38,153 nucleotides of DNA from Desulfovibrionaceae bacterium (GCA_019421865.1 JAHZEL010000005.1:1-38153), one strand, 5' to 3'. Shown: positions 24,957-32,918, numbered from the stretch's first letter. The notes: generated from the sequence alone by a model not told the origin. Made by a program: numbers and translations.

Positions 24957-25127
24957 ATGAACGAAAAAGAAAAAATCACGGGTGAGGGCGTGCGTTTTGA
25001 ACGCATCCGGCGCATCACCGGTTATCTGGTGGGCACGACCGACCGCTTCAACAATGCCAAGCGTGCCGAGGAGCGCGACCGCGTGAAGCACTGCACGCTG
25101 TCCTCCCCCGGCGCAGGGGCCGTCTGA
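24957..25127 (+). CDS. 56-residue NrdD C-terminus-like microprotein
   Basis: A very short gene with a good AAGGAG site, encoding a 56-residue protein. Its core RRITGYLVGTTDRFNNAKRAEERDRVKH (residues 18-45) matches the segment of anaerobic ribonucleotide reductase NrdD around R(V/I)TGYL...RFN..K.AE...R..H, near the glycyl-radical C-terminus. It lacks the glycyl-radical site itself and the zinc cysteines. Small standalone proteins of this kind are annotated beside or apart from nrdD in several anaerobes. It could be a separated module of the enzyme or a regulatory fragment. It lies 47 bases after the muramidase gene, probably in the same transcript. Confidence 0.75.
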   Translation: MNEKEKITGEGVRFERIRRITGYLVGTTDRFNNAKRAEERDRVKHCTLSSPGAGAV

Positions 25128-25232
25128 AATCACGGGGGGAGAAGGGGGGCTGCTTTGCCCCCCGTTCTTCATTCCCTGTCCCTATATCTCCTTCACGTCG
25201 TCCCGATCTGGAGTTCGGCGTTTTTTTAACAC

Positions 25233-25262
25233 AAAAAGGCCGCCCTTTTTCGGGGCGGCCTT
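25233..25262 (-). terminator. Terminator of the SAM methyltransferase gene
   Basis: Read on the minus strand: AAGGCCGCCC, short loop, GGGCGGCCTT, then TTT. It lies just after the stop codon of the methyltransferase gene at 25285 and also shields against plus-strand read-through. Confidence 0.85.
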
Positions 25263-25284
25263 CTGGTTTGCGTTCAGGCGGCCG

Positions 25285-26046
25285 TTACGGCTTGACGGCT
25301 CTCGTGGCGATGAACGAGGGGCAGAAGCGGTCGAGCAGACGCTCGCCGCCGAAGGTGTCCTCGTAGAAGCCGGTGATCACGAAGCCCGCGGCGATCTGGC
25401 CCTGAATCTGTTCTTCCAGGGAATGACCGAATTCCACGGCGCCGTTCTTGCTTTCCAGCTCCTCTTCACTCAGGTAGTCGAGGTCGGAGTAGGGCAGGGG
25501 ATATTTCACCTGCAGTACGCCCTGCTTTTCCAGTTCCTCATCGAACATGTAGAACACCGGATTCATGAAGCCGCTCATGAGCACGCCGCCCTTCGCGAGA
25601 ACGCGGAAGGCCTCGTTCCACACCGGCTGCACGTGGGGAATGAACACGTTGGAGACCGGGTGCACGATGACGTCGAAGCTTTCGGACTCGAACATGGAAA
25701 GATCGGTCATGCTGGCGCGCACGGTACGCAGCTCAAGGTTTTCGCGCCGGGCCACGGAGCGGTCCTGTTCAAGCTGGGCTTCGGCGAGGTCGAGCACGGT
25801 GACGTCCGCGCCCGCCGCGGCCAGAATCGGTCCCTGCTGGCCGCCGCCGGAAGCGAGACACAGCACGCGCTTGCCCTTGATCGGCGGGAACCACGCGGCG
25901 GGAACGGGCTTCTGTGCGGTGAGCACGATGCACCAGTTGCCGTGGCGGGCGTTGTCGATGACTTCCTCGTCCACGGGAACGGTCCACGGGTGCTTCTGCC
26001 GGACCTTTTCTTCCCAGTTTTTATTGTTCCGGGCGATGATATCCAT
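25285..26046 (-). CDS. Class I SAM-dependent methyltransferase
   Basis: The 253-residue protein has motif I VLCLASGGGQQGPILAAAGADVTVLDLAE (residues 61-89), with the acidic ribose-binding residue after the second strand. The post-motifs FDVIVHPVSNVFIPHVQPVWNEAFRVLAKGGVLMSG match UbiE/Coq5-like small-molecule methyltransferases. Substrate unknown. AAGGAGA lies 10 bases upstream of the ATG. It sits 149 bases downstream of ribBA on the same strand and may be read through from it, but no functional link to riboflavin is evident. Confidence 0.85.
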   Translation of the reverse strand: MDIIARNNKNWEEKVRQKHPWTVPVDEEVIDNARHGNWCIVLTAQKPVPAAWFPPIKGKRVLCLASGGGQQGPILAAAGADVTVLDLAEAQLEQDRSVARRENLELRTVRASMTDLSMFESESFDVIVHPVSNVFIPHVQPVWNEAFRVLAKGGVLMSGFMNPVFYMFDEELEKQGVLQVKYPLPYSDLDYLSEEELESKNGAVEFGHSLEEQIQGQIAAGFVITGFYEDTFGGERLLDRFCPSFIATRAVKP

Positions 26047-26195
26047 AGCTTCTGCTCTCCTTCGATGAGTTTATCCGGCAGGAAAGAGACCGCAGAACGT
26101 ACGGCGCTCAGGCCGTTTTCGTGGTGCGGTCGCAGGCCCGCAGGCGTTCAGCGTAACCTGGCGCTGCAGCCCGGGGCGCTATGCCCTTTCGATCA

Positions 26196-27437
26196 TCAGG
26201 CGTCCTGCTTTTTCTTGCCGAAGTGAAGAATGTGCCCCATTTTTTCCTGTTTGGTGCGCATATAGTGTTCGTTGGTGGCGCAAAGTCCTATTTCCAGAGG
26301 AACGCGCTCCGTAATTTCGATGCCGTAGCCTTCCAGACCCACGATCTTGCGCGGATTGTTGGTCATGAGGCGCAGGCGGCTGATGCCCAGATCGCGCAGA
26401 ATCTGCGCGCCCGCGCCGTAGTCGCGCAGGTCGGGGGCGAAGCCGAGCTTGATGTTGGCTTCCACGGTGTCGTAGCCCTGTTCCTGCAGGGCGTAGGCGC
26501 GGATCTTGTTGGCGAGGCCTATGCCGCGTCCTTCCTGCCGCATGTAGAGCAGCGCGCCGCGTCCTTCCTTTTCGATCTGCATGAGGGCGGCGGCGAGCTG
26601 ATTGCCGCAGTCGCAGCGCAGGGAGCCGAAGGCGTCGCCGGTGAGGCATTCGCTGTGCACGCGCACGAGCACGGGGGAGGGATCGATGCGTTCATCCACG
26701 TCGCCCTTCACCAGCGCGATGTGGGTGTCGGAAGAGGCGTCGCTTTCGTAGGCGATGATGCGGAACGTGCCGTACTTGGTGGGCATTTTTGCCTCGGACA
26801 CGCGCCGCACGGCCAGCCTGCCGTAGCGGATGTGGTAGCGGATGATATCGCGAATGGCGGCAATGTGCAGTCCGTGTGCCTCGGCAAAGGCTTCGATGTC
26901 GTCCATGCGGGCCACGGAACCGTCTTCCTTCAGGATTTCGCAGATGGCCGCCGCGGGGCGCAGACCGGCGAAGGTGGCGAGATCGGTACCGGCTTCGGCG
27001 ATGCCCACGCGGGTGAGCACGCCGCCCTTTCTGGCGCGCAGGGGAAAGACGTGACCGGGCGTGACGATGTCGTCGGGACCGGCGTTTTCGGCGGTGGCGG
27101 CATGAATGGTGGTGGCGCGGTCGGCGGCGGATATGCCGGTGGTGACGCCTTCGCGCGCTTCGATGGAGACGGTGAAGGCCGGGCCGTGCGACTGGCCGCT
27201 GGAGGGCATGAGCGGCAGATGCAGCTTGTCGGCCATGTCCGGCGAGAGCGCGAGGCAGACCAGACCGCAGGCGTGACGCGCCATGAAGTTGACGGCTTCG
27301 GCGTCGACGTGTTCGGCGGCCATGACGAGATGGCCGCTGCATTCGCGGTCATCGTCGTCCACGACTATGATCATGCGGCCGTGTCTGATGTCGTCGACGG
27401 CCTGTTCGATGGAGCAAAGAGAAGATAGCTGACGCAT
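26196..27437 (-). CDS. ribBA: Bifunctional RibBA with altered DHBP-synthase loop
   Basis: A 413-residue protein fusing 3,4-dihydroxy-2-butanone-4-phosphate synthase (residues about 8-205) and GTP cyclohydrolase II (about 210-400), the two entry steps of riboflavin synthesis. The cyclohydrolase half is intact: zinc ligands in CLTGDAFGSLRCDC, then RQEGRGIGLANKI. In the synthase half most catalytic elements are kept (VTTGISAADR, PGHVFPLRA, Cys in GLVCL), but the acidic loop usually RENEGD is RECSGH at residues 31-36. ATG 27437 is chosen because AGGGAG precedes it; an in-frame GTG at 27461 is less likely. Controlled by an FMN riboswitch upstream. Confidence 0.95.
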   Translation of the reverse strand: MRQLSSLCSIEQAVDDIRHGRMIIVVDDDDRECSGHLVMAAEHVDAEAVNFMARHACGLVCLALSPDMADKLHLPLMPSSGQSHGPAFTVSIEAREGVTTGISAADRATTIHAATAENAGPDDIVTPGHVFPLRARKGGVLTRVGIAEAGTDLATFAGLRPAAAICEILKEDGSVARMDDIEAFAEAHGLHIAAIRDIIRYHIRYGRLAVRRVSEAKMPTKYGTFRIIAYESDASSDTHIALVKGDVDERIDPSPVLVRVHSECLTGDAFGSLRCDCGNQLAAALMQIEKEGRGALLYMRQEGRGIGLANKIRAYALQEQGYDTVEANIKLGFAPDLRDYGAGAQILRDLGISRLRLMTNNPRKIVGLEGYGIEITERVPLEIGLCATNEHYMRTKQEKMGHILHFGKKKQDA

Positions 27438-27483
27438 GACAAACTCCCTGGAGATGTCCACATCAGGGCCGCAAAAGGCGCTA

Positions 27484-27524
27484 GGAGAGAGGAGAGTGCT
27501 TCAGTGGACTGAGGCGAAAGATCC
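27484..27524 (-). promoter_or_regulatory. Probable riboswitch expression platform
   Basis: Between the FMN aptamer and ribBA the RNA contains a short dyad TCAGT-CC-ACTGA and a pyrimidine tract CTCTCCTCTCTCCT able to pair with the AGGGAG ribosome-binding site, suggesting translational control. No terminator-like hairpin plus T-run was seen. This is inference from complementarity. Confidence 0.45.
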
Positions 27525-27657
27525 GTTCTCTTTCTTCCGGACTGTTACCGTCGGCCCCGGATTTGCACCGGATCTGCGCTTTTCCCTTGAAAACGCGCCC
27601 GCGGGCTGCCCCGAAGGGTTCACCGCCGGTGGGGACTTGCACCCCGCCCTGAGATTT
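27525..27657 (-). promoter_or_regulatory. FMN riboswitch (RFN element)
   Basis: On the minus strand the conserved RFN landmarks occur in order: AATCTCAGGGCGGGGTG, CCCCACCGGCGGTGA, AGCCCGCG, GATCCGGTGCAAATCCGGGG, CCGACGGT, then GTCCGG and GAAAGAGA closing the P1 stem. These match the family consensus almost base for base. It binds FMN and represses the downstream ribBA when flavin is plentiful. Confidence 0.97.
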
Positions 27658-27665
27658 TCTCCGTA

Positions 27666-27693
27666 TTTTTAATGTACCTGCGTGCACTGTCAA
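27666..27693 (-). promoter_or_regulatory. Promoter of the FMN riboswitch-ribBA unit
   Basis: Minus strand: perfect TTGACA (complement of 27688-27693), 16-base spacer, TAAAAA (complement of 27666-27671). The predicted start falls at the 5' edge of the riboswitch, a strong positional check. Confidence 0.75.
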
Positions 27694-28237
27694 GGGGCGG
27701 GGGAACTTTTTCCGTATTCCGGGCAGGTTAGGCGCGGGAGGATGGGGAAAAGAGGGGAATTTTCGCATGATGGCGGGGCGATGAGCGGGGAAGAGGGCGG
27801 GGAAGGCGGGAGGAGCGCCGGAGAGAAGATGCGGGAGAGACATGAGCGCGGGGCGGACGGGGAATGCCGGATACGGGGAAACGCGGACGCGAGGGACATG
27901 AAGGGGGAGGGCGGGAGAAGGAGGCCGGACGCGTGGCGTCGGAGATACGGAAAACGTATCGGGGGGCGGGTGTGGCGGATGTTTGTTTCCCCTGCGGCAG
28001 GTGAGAAGGGGCTTTTCGGGGATGAGCATGTGCCTTGTTGCAGGGGGAAGGAGCCATGGGGGAGCTTCGGCGCGCGGAAGAGGGCCCGGCCTGACGGGAA
28101 GGGGCAGGCGGACGGGAAAGGCACGTCGCCCGCCTCCCCCTGCCTAAAGCTCTTCAGGCCGGTCCGAAAGGCGGAAAGCTGAAAGACTCGGCATGATTGC
28201 CTCGCTTCCGGCCGCGACGAGGCAACGGAAAAAAGAC
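27694..28237. other. Gene-free, purine-rich stretch
   Basis: The plus strand is strongly G/A-rich from about 27700 to 28100 (many GGGGAA, GGCGGG, GAGGG runs). Open frames on either strand have no ribosome-binding site and biased Arg/Gly or Pro/Ser composition. Nothing else recognised. Confidence 0.5.
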
Positions 28238-28266
28238 TTGCGGAGGCGGAGAATTTCGGGTATAAA
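28238..28266 (+). promoter_or_regulatory. Sigma-70 promoter upstream of a putative small RNA
   Basis: TTGCGG (28238-28243), exact 17-base spacer, TATAAA (28261-28266). The nearest coding start is more than 500 bases away, and hairpins with T-runs follow within 90 bases, so the product is more likely a non-coding RNA. Confidence 0.6.
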
Positions 28267-28272
28267 GCTACC

Positions 28273-28351
28273 TCAAATTACAAGCGACGTATGCGGTGCG
28301 GAACAGAGAGGGCGACACGGCCCGTTGAAGAAGGCTTTTTCTTCTTTTTTT
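28273..28351 (+). ncRNA. Candidate small RNA of about 80 nt
   Basis: Expected transcript from the promoter at 28238, ending at a GAAGAA/TTCTTC hairpin followed by seven T (28327-28351). A GGGC...GCCC stem lies inside. No open frame of note. I could not match it to 6S RNA, tmRNA, RNase P or SRP RNA. The terminator stem is weak, so read-through into the next hairpins (28366-28452) is possible. Confidence 0.4.
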
Positions 28352-28365
28352 GCCGCACGACACAG

Positions 28366-28452
28366 GTAAATCTCTCCTTACGGGGAGTTTAGATAAAGGG
28401 CAGTTGAGCTGCCTCTTCTAAAAGAAGCCCGGAAGCTAGCGCCGGGCTTCTT
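28366..28452. other. Cluster of three stem-loops
   Basis: Three hairpins follow one another: TAAA(T)CTCTCC/GGGGAGTTTA near 28368-28393, GGCAG/CTGCC near 28399-28413, and AAGAAGCCCGG/CCGGGCTTCTT at 28422-28452. The last can act as a terminator in either direction. They may be the 3' part of the same RNA. Confidence 0.5.
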
Positions 28453-28749
28453 CCATAAGGAAAGAAGGCCGCCGGGCACAACGTTGCCGGATCATGCGGA
28501 CGCGAGGCGCTTTTTGAAGAGAGGCGCCGGTTCCGCGAAGTCGGGCGTCTGCCGCGGCGGATCTCTGCCGGGCCATCTGCGCGTTCGTTTCGCAGGGCGC
28601 GTCCGGAAAAAGACGATACCCGACGTTGTTTTCGGAAGGCGCATGCGCTGCAGGGGCGGCCGTATCGGGCCCCGACGCGTTGCGGCATCTTTTTGGAAGG
28701 TCGCGTGTCCTGCCGAAACACGTCATCATACGCCGGCGTTCTTTTTGAG
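28453..28749. other. Intergenic stretch, nothing recognised
   Basis: About 300 bases of G+C-rich sequence with no supported gene, repeat or promoter. Confidence 0.5.
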
Positions 28750-28774
28750 AGAAAAGGCGGGAGAAGCCTTTTCT
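28750..28774 (+). other. Leader hairpin before the 99-residue gene
   Basis: Perfect 9-base-pair stem AGAAAAGGC / GCCTTTTCT with a 7-base loop, 10 bases before the AGGAGG site of the next gene. It may be an attenuator-like or mRNA-stabilising element. Confidence 0.5.
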
Positions 28775-28793
28775 TCATGCATCAGGAGGTTCT

Positions 28794-29093
28794 ATGGTTC
28801 CTATTTTTTCCGCGACGGCCTCGGAGCTGGGGGAAGCCTCGGCGCTTGCCGAACTTCAGCTTCTGCCCGATCAGGAGCTGATGAGTCTCTGGGAGCAGAC
28901 GCAGTTTGCCGTGGCGGCCATTGAAGGAAACGGCGGCAGTGCCAGAACCGCCCGCACCTACGAGTTCGCCGTGCTTCTGGAAATGCAGAGACGGCAGGTT
29001 TCCCGTCCCGCCCGGGAGCTTTTCGGCCACGGCGGTCATCTTCCCGTGCCCGAAGGCAGCGTTGCCCCGCGCATGATGGTGGTCAAGGTCTGA
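28794..29093 (+). CDS. Small hypothetical protein, 99 residues
   Basis: A soluble protein with a helical, Leu/Glu-rich centre (residues 15-70, ELQLLPDQELMSLWEQTQFAVAAIEGNGG then TYEFAVLLEMQRRQ) and a short basic/Gly-rich end. An ideal AGGAGG precedes the ATG, and a strong terminator follows 9 bases after the stop, so it is a well-delimited single gene. I do not recognise the family. Confidence 0.72.
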   Translation: MVPIFSATASELGEASALAELQLLPDQELMSLWEQTQFAVAAIEGNGGSARTARTYEFAVLLEMQRRQVSRPARELFGHGGHLPVPEGSVAPRMMVVKV

Positions 29094-29102
29094 AGTTCAG
29101 GA

Positions 29103-29145
29103 GCCGGACGTTTCGGAAGATTTTCCGACGATCCGGCATTTTTTT
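29103..29145 (+). terminator. Rho-independent terminator of the 99-residue gene
   Basis: Outer stem GCCGGA/TCCGGC with an inner stem CGTTTCGGAA/TTTTCCGACG, followed by seven T. Confidence 0.88.
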
Positions 29146-30531
29146 CGCGGCGGGCAGCCCGCCGCAGGCATCGCTTCTGCGTGTATGCCCCGCCGGGCCG
29201 CGCAGAGGCTTTTTTTTTTGCGAAAGGCAATCTTCCCCGGCATGTTGAAGAAACGACGTCGTTTTCCGCCCTCGCGCTGCCGCATGACGGCATGACAGAG
29301 GGAAAAGACGGATGACAGGCTCGTCGCGCCTGCAAAAGGGCGTGGCGTCATTCTATGTGGGGATTTTGCGGATCGTCTTCTTCTTGTGGAGAACGGCTTT
29401 CTGCAAAAGAGACATACGGCAGAAAGCATACGAGGGAGGACCGCCGCGGAAAGCCTCCGGCGGAAGGCGCACGGCGTACGGCGGAAAGCGCGATGAAGAC
29501 GCGCATGCCGGACAATCTCAACGGCCTGCGATTCTGAAAGCGGGGAACAGGTTCCGGCAGCGGGGAGGAGACGGCCCGGCGCAGGGGAAGGGCCGGAAGA
29601 AGCATCGCCCCCCTCTGGCGGAATCCGACCGGCATCCGGGGGTATGCGCCGATGGCGGGAGTATGAAAAAAGAAGCCCGGGAGCGCGCACGTTTGGGGTA
29701 GGAACGTCTGAACGTGCGGTCCCGGGCCGGGGCGACTCTGCCTGCTCTTCGGCGGAGTCTGCGGCGGAAGGCTCCTGCAAGGCATCTGTCCGGTTCTGAG
29801 GCCGGAGCCTTCCGCTCCCCAACGACGCCTCAGGAGCGGGCGTCGGAAAAAAATTCTTTCATCAAAAGGCGGCAGCTTTTCCCGAACCGGCGCTGCGGAG
29901 CGTTTGCGCCGAATGGGCGGACGCATTTCCGTGACCGGCGTTTCGGCCCCGGGGCGGCCCGAAACAGGCGAACGATTCCGGCGTCACTCGTCCCCGGCCC
30001 ATCTCCGGGCGCGGCCTTTGGCAGGCGCGTGAGCGGCATCTTTGCCCGCGCTCCCGCGTTTTCGTATCGCCTCGTATCCGCCTTGCACGCGTCCACGACC
30101 CGCGCAGCCTCTTACGGCCGCGTCACACACGCCCCCGCGTAATCCCCGCACGGCTCGCCCACACGCGTCCCGCACGCTCTCACACGGATGCCTCACGATC
30201 CGCCCCGCGAGGCCGCCTTTTCTCCCCGCCGGTCCGCCCCTCTTCGCACAGGAGCAGGACCCCGCGGCCCGGCATCGGGCCGCAGCACGCCCGGCCAGTC
30301 CGGCTTCCCTTTCCGCCGCTTCGCGTCGTCGTTTCCTGCTCCTTGCGCTCGAGCGGGGCACGGAATGCGGTTCAACGGCGGGATCGCGCGGAAAGCCGCA
30401 GGCAAGGCGCGTCATGCGCCGTATGTCGGCGTTTCGGAAAAGCGCAACCGGCAGACGGCGGGTCTTTCTCCGTGTCGGGCCGGGGAAAGACCTGCCGCGT
30501 CTGCAGAAAAAGGCTCTGCAGAAAAGGACGA
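29146..30531. other. Gene-free region of 1.4 kb
   Basis: No open frame here has a ribosome-binding site together with plausible composition. The left part has a T9 run near 29211-29219. Strong inverted repeats cluster at 29676-29966 (separate entry). GCGGCCCG/CGGGCCGC forms a hairpin at 30264-30283. The right part, 29990-30500, is G+C-rich with no further feature recognised. Confidence 0.5.
29663..29966 (-). ncRNA. Candidate structured RNA ending in a minus-strand terminator
   Basis: Read on the minus strand, four stems occur in series: GTTTCGG/CCGAAAC (29940-29966), CGACGCC/GGCGTCG (29822-29845), a perfect 12-base-pair stem GCGGAAGGCTCC/GGAGCCTTCCGC (29764-29815), and a long terminator stem CCCGGGA+CGCACGTT (29676-29726) followed by CTTCTTTTTTC. 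No coding gene precedes it closely on this strand; the mucR-type gene ends 566 bases upstream. Either an unannotated RNA ends here or the mucR transcript has a long 3' end. No promoter was located. Confidence 0.4.
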
Positions 30532-30939
30532 CTACGCCTCGCTTTCCGCGGCAGGATGTCTCTTTTCCCAGAGGCGCATATCCTTCATTTTCTTGCGGCG
30601 GCCGCGCTGAATGCTCTTGCACACCAGCGGGGTGTCGCTCTTGAGTCCCCATTTTCTGCGATAGGAGTCGGCGTCGAGGCCGTGGTGGGCCAGATGCTTT
30701 CTGGTGATGAGCTTGAAGGTTTTGCCGCACTCAAGGCAGGTGATGCTCTTTTCCTTGATGGACTTGGACGGCTCGGGCAGAACGATTTCCTCGGCCTCTT
30801 CGGCGGGAGCGTCGTTTTCCAGGTTCCGCAGGCTGGCGTTCAGCGCGCGGATCATGGCGATCATTTCCTCTTCCTGCATGACGCGAACCGAGGACTGGGC
30901 CTTCACAAGTTCTATGGCCTGTTTCAGATAGTCATCCAT
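30532..30939 (-). CDS. MucR/Ros-family zinc-finger transcriptional regulator
   Basis: A 135-residue DNA-binding protein. The C2H2-type finger is CLECGKTFKLITRKHLAHH (Cys68, Cys71, His82, His85/86), followed by GLDADSYRRKWGLKSDTPLV, the family signature. The last residues are basic (RGRRKKMKD). Relatives bind A/T-rich DNA and control surface polysaccharide or virulence genes in alphaproteobacteria; Desulfovibrionaceae carry several paralogues of unknown target. The N-terminal 60 residues are acidic and helical. It is downstream of secD, separated by a cluster of hairpins, so probably has its own promoter. Confidence 0.9.
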   Translation of the reverse strand: MDDYLKQAIELVKAQSSVRVMQEEEMIAMIRALNASLRNLENDAPAEEAEEIVLPEPSKSIKEKSITCLECGKTFKLITRKHLAHHGLDADSYRRKWGLKSDTPLVCKSIQRGRRKKMKDMRLWEKRHPAAESEA

Positions 30940-31009
30940 ACTGGGGATCCTCCCGTATTCGTGTTGTATCCTTCAGAGGGAGCGGCAGCCGTCCCCCGCG
31001 TTTTTCAAT

Positions 31010-31100
31010 GGGCGATCCGGCGGAGAGAAGTCCGGATCGCCCGCTCCGGATTCCGTGTCCCTGTCCGCAGGGCACGGCGCGGGACTAACAAGAAGTCCCG
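31010..31100. other. Three consecutive hairpins after secD
   Basis: Starting two bases after the secD stop on the minus strand: CGGGACT/AGTCCCG (31080-31100), CCGTG(T)CCCTG/CAGGGCACGG (31053-31077), and an 11-base-pair perfect stem GGGCGATCCGG/CCGGATCGCCC (31010-31042). None is followed by a T-run on the minus strand, so they are not standard intrinsic terminators. Confidence 0.75.
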
Positions 31101-31101
31101 T

Positions 31102-32700
31102 CTACTGTCGGGCCAGTCCGCACCGTTCGGCGCCGTTCTTTCTGATCCAGACGTCGAAGAGCAGGTGCGAAACGAAGATGGCCGTAAACATGGAAGCCAG
31201 AATGCCGAGCGCCAGCGTGACGGCAAAGCCCCTCACGGGACCCGTGCCGAACTGGTACAGGACGGCGGCTGTAAGCAGCGTGGTGAGATTGGAGTCGAGA
31301 ATGGAACTCTGCGCTTCGCGGAAGCCCGCGGCTATGGCGTTTGCCATGGCGAGCCCGCGGCCGGTTTCCTCGCGTATGCGCTCGAAGATGAGCACGTTGG
31401 CGTCCACCGACATGCCTATGGTGAGCACGACGCCCGCAATGCCCGGCAGGGTGAGCGTGGCGCCGAACAGACCGAGTCCGGCAAAGAGCAGGCTGATGGT
31501 GAAAACAAGCATGGTGTTGGCCAGAAGACCCGCCATGCCGTAGCAGACCTGCATGATGACCATGACGCCGAGAGAACCCACGGCGCCCGCCACAAGGCCC
31601 GCACGGATGGAATCCGCGCCGAGCGAGGGGCCGACCGTGCGCTCCTCGAGCACGGAAACCTTGGCCGGAAGCGATCCGGAACGCAGCACCACGGCGAGAT
31701 CCTGCGCCTCTTCGGTGGTGAATGAGCCGGTGATGCTGGCCTTGCCGCCGCTGATCTTCTGCTGGATCACGGGCGCGCTCTGAACGGTGCCGTCGAGCAC
31801 GATGGCGAACTGCTGATGCAGCAGCTCTTCCGTTACGCGTTCGAACTGATCCGCGCCTCTCGCGCTGAACTGAATGGAAACGCATGGCTGATTGCGCTCG
31901 TCGAAGGCGGGGCGCGCGTCGACGATGTCCTGACCGGAAAGCAGGGGGGCCTTGTCGAGGACGAGTCCGTTTGAGAGGTCGTGGTCAGCGGCAGCCGCCC
32001 GTGAGCGCGCGCCCGTGGCCAGAGGATACCACGCCGTGCCCGCGGGCATGATGGCCCCCGGGACGACGTCGTAACGTACGCGGTGGAAGGTGAGCTGCGC
32101 CGTGCGTCCTATGAGCTGAAGGGCGCGTGCGGTGTCGGTGATGCCGGGCAGCTGTATCTGGATCTGGTCGTCGCCCTGACGGCGTATGTCGGGCTCGGCC
32201 ACGCCGAAGGCGTCGATGCGTCCGCGAAGCGTGCGGATGGTCTGATCCATGATGCGCTCGCGGAGCTGTTTTTCCCATTCGGGGCGAAACGTGACGAGAA
32301 TTTTTTCCCCGGCCCCGGACGAGATGACAGAACCGTCTGCCATCTGTCCGAAGCGGTCGCGCAGCAGGTTGGAGAGTTGTTCGATTCCCTCGTGTTTGAG
32401 CGGCACGAATTCCAGCGTTCGACCATCGGCATGACGGAGGAGGCGGGTCCTTATTCCCGCATCGTTGGCGCTGGAACGGATATCCTGCCCCATCAGGGAC
32501 AAAGATTGGGAAACAGCCTGATCGATGTCTGCACCGAGTGTGAGGTGTATGCCGCCCCGCAGGTCAAGCCCGAGATGAATGGGCGAAGGCAGCCACGGCG
32601 CGGCCTGGCGCAGAGATGGAAAAAAATTGACGGAAATGCAGGCGGCACACAGTATGGCCGCCAGAACGGTGACGCAGGAGCGCCAGCGCAGGGAAGACAT
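31102..32700 (-). CDS. secD: Protein translocase subunit SecD
   Basis: A 532-residue inner-membrane RND-type protein that uses proton motive force to help pull proteins through SecYEG. It has one N-terminal helix, the large periplasmic domain beginning PIHLGLDLRGGIHLTL, and five further helices at the C-terminus with TIGMSVDANVLIFERIREE (about residues 426-444). Length and domain order are normal for SecD. Neither yajC upstream nor secF downstream is present; a zinc-finger regulator gene follows instead. It may be the sole secD with a displaced secF, or an extra paralogue. GAGGA precedes the ATG. Confidence 0.93.
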   Translation of the reverse strand: MSSLRWRSCVTVLAAILCAACISVNFFPSLRQAAPWLPSPIHLGLDLRGGIHLTLGADIDQAVSQSLSLMGQDIRSSANDAGIRTRLLRHADGRTLEFVPLKHEGIEQLSNLLRDRFGQMADGSVISSGAGEKILVTFRPEWEKQLRERIMDQTIRTLRGRIDAFGVAEPDIRRQGDDQIQIQLPGITDTARALQLIGRTAQLTFHRVRYDVVPGAIMPAGTAWYPLATGARSRAAAADHDLSNGLVLDKAPLLSGQDIVDARPAFDERNQPCVSIQFSARGADQFERVTEELLHQQFAIVLDGTVQSAPVIQQKISGGKASITGSFTTEEAQDLAVVLRSGSLPAKVSVLEERTVGPSLGADSIRAGLVAGAVGSLGVMVIMQVCYGMAGLLANTMLVFTISLLFAGLGLFGATLTLPGIAGVVLTIGMSVDANVLIFERIREETGRGLAMANAIAAGFREAQSSILDSNLTTLLTAAVLYQFGTGPVRGFAVTLALGILASMFTAIFVSHLLFDVWIRKNGAERCGLARQ

Positions 32701-32918
32701 GAAGATTCCTCACGGGGGAGCGTTCGCATGAACGCGGGGCGACACGACTTTTCGGCAACGCGGCCGCCCCCGGGCATGTCAATGTCCGGTACGACGGGAT
32801 CGCGGAACGCGGTATCCGGATCGCAGATGTCCTGTCATGGGAGAACGCTCGAAACGCAGATGCAGACAATACGACTGTTCAGACGCACAGGGCGGAAGAA
32901 CAGAGCCGGGGCCGCAGA

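Noticed and set aside
24373..25127. Prophage or lysis cassette
   Set aside because: Only the muramidase is phage-like; no holin, spanin, integrase or structural gene is present nearby.
28261..28452. 6S RNA, tmRNA or SRP RNA
   Set aside because: Ends do not pair as in 6S RNA, and the conserved tmRNA and SRP sequences are missing.
29663..29966. RNase P RNA
   Set aside because: The universally conserved GAGGAAAGTCC-type P4 sequence and its partner are absent.
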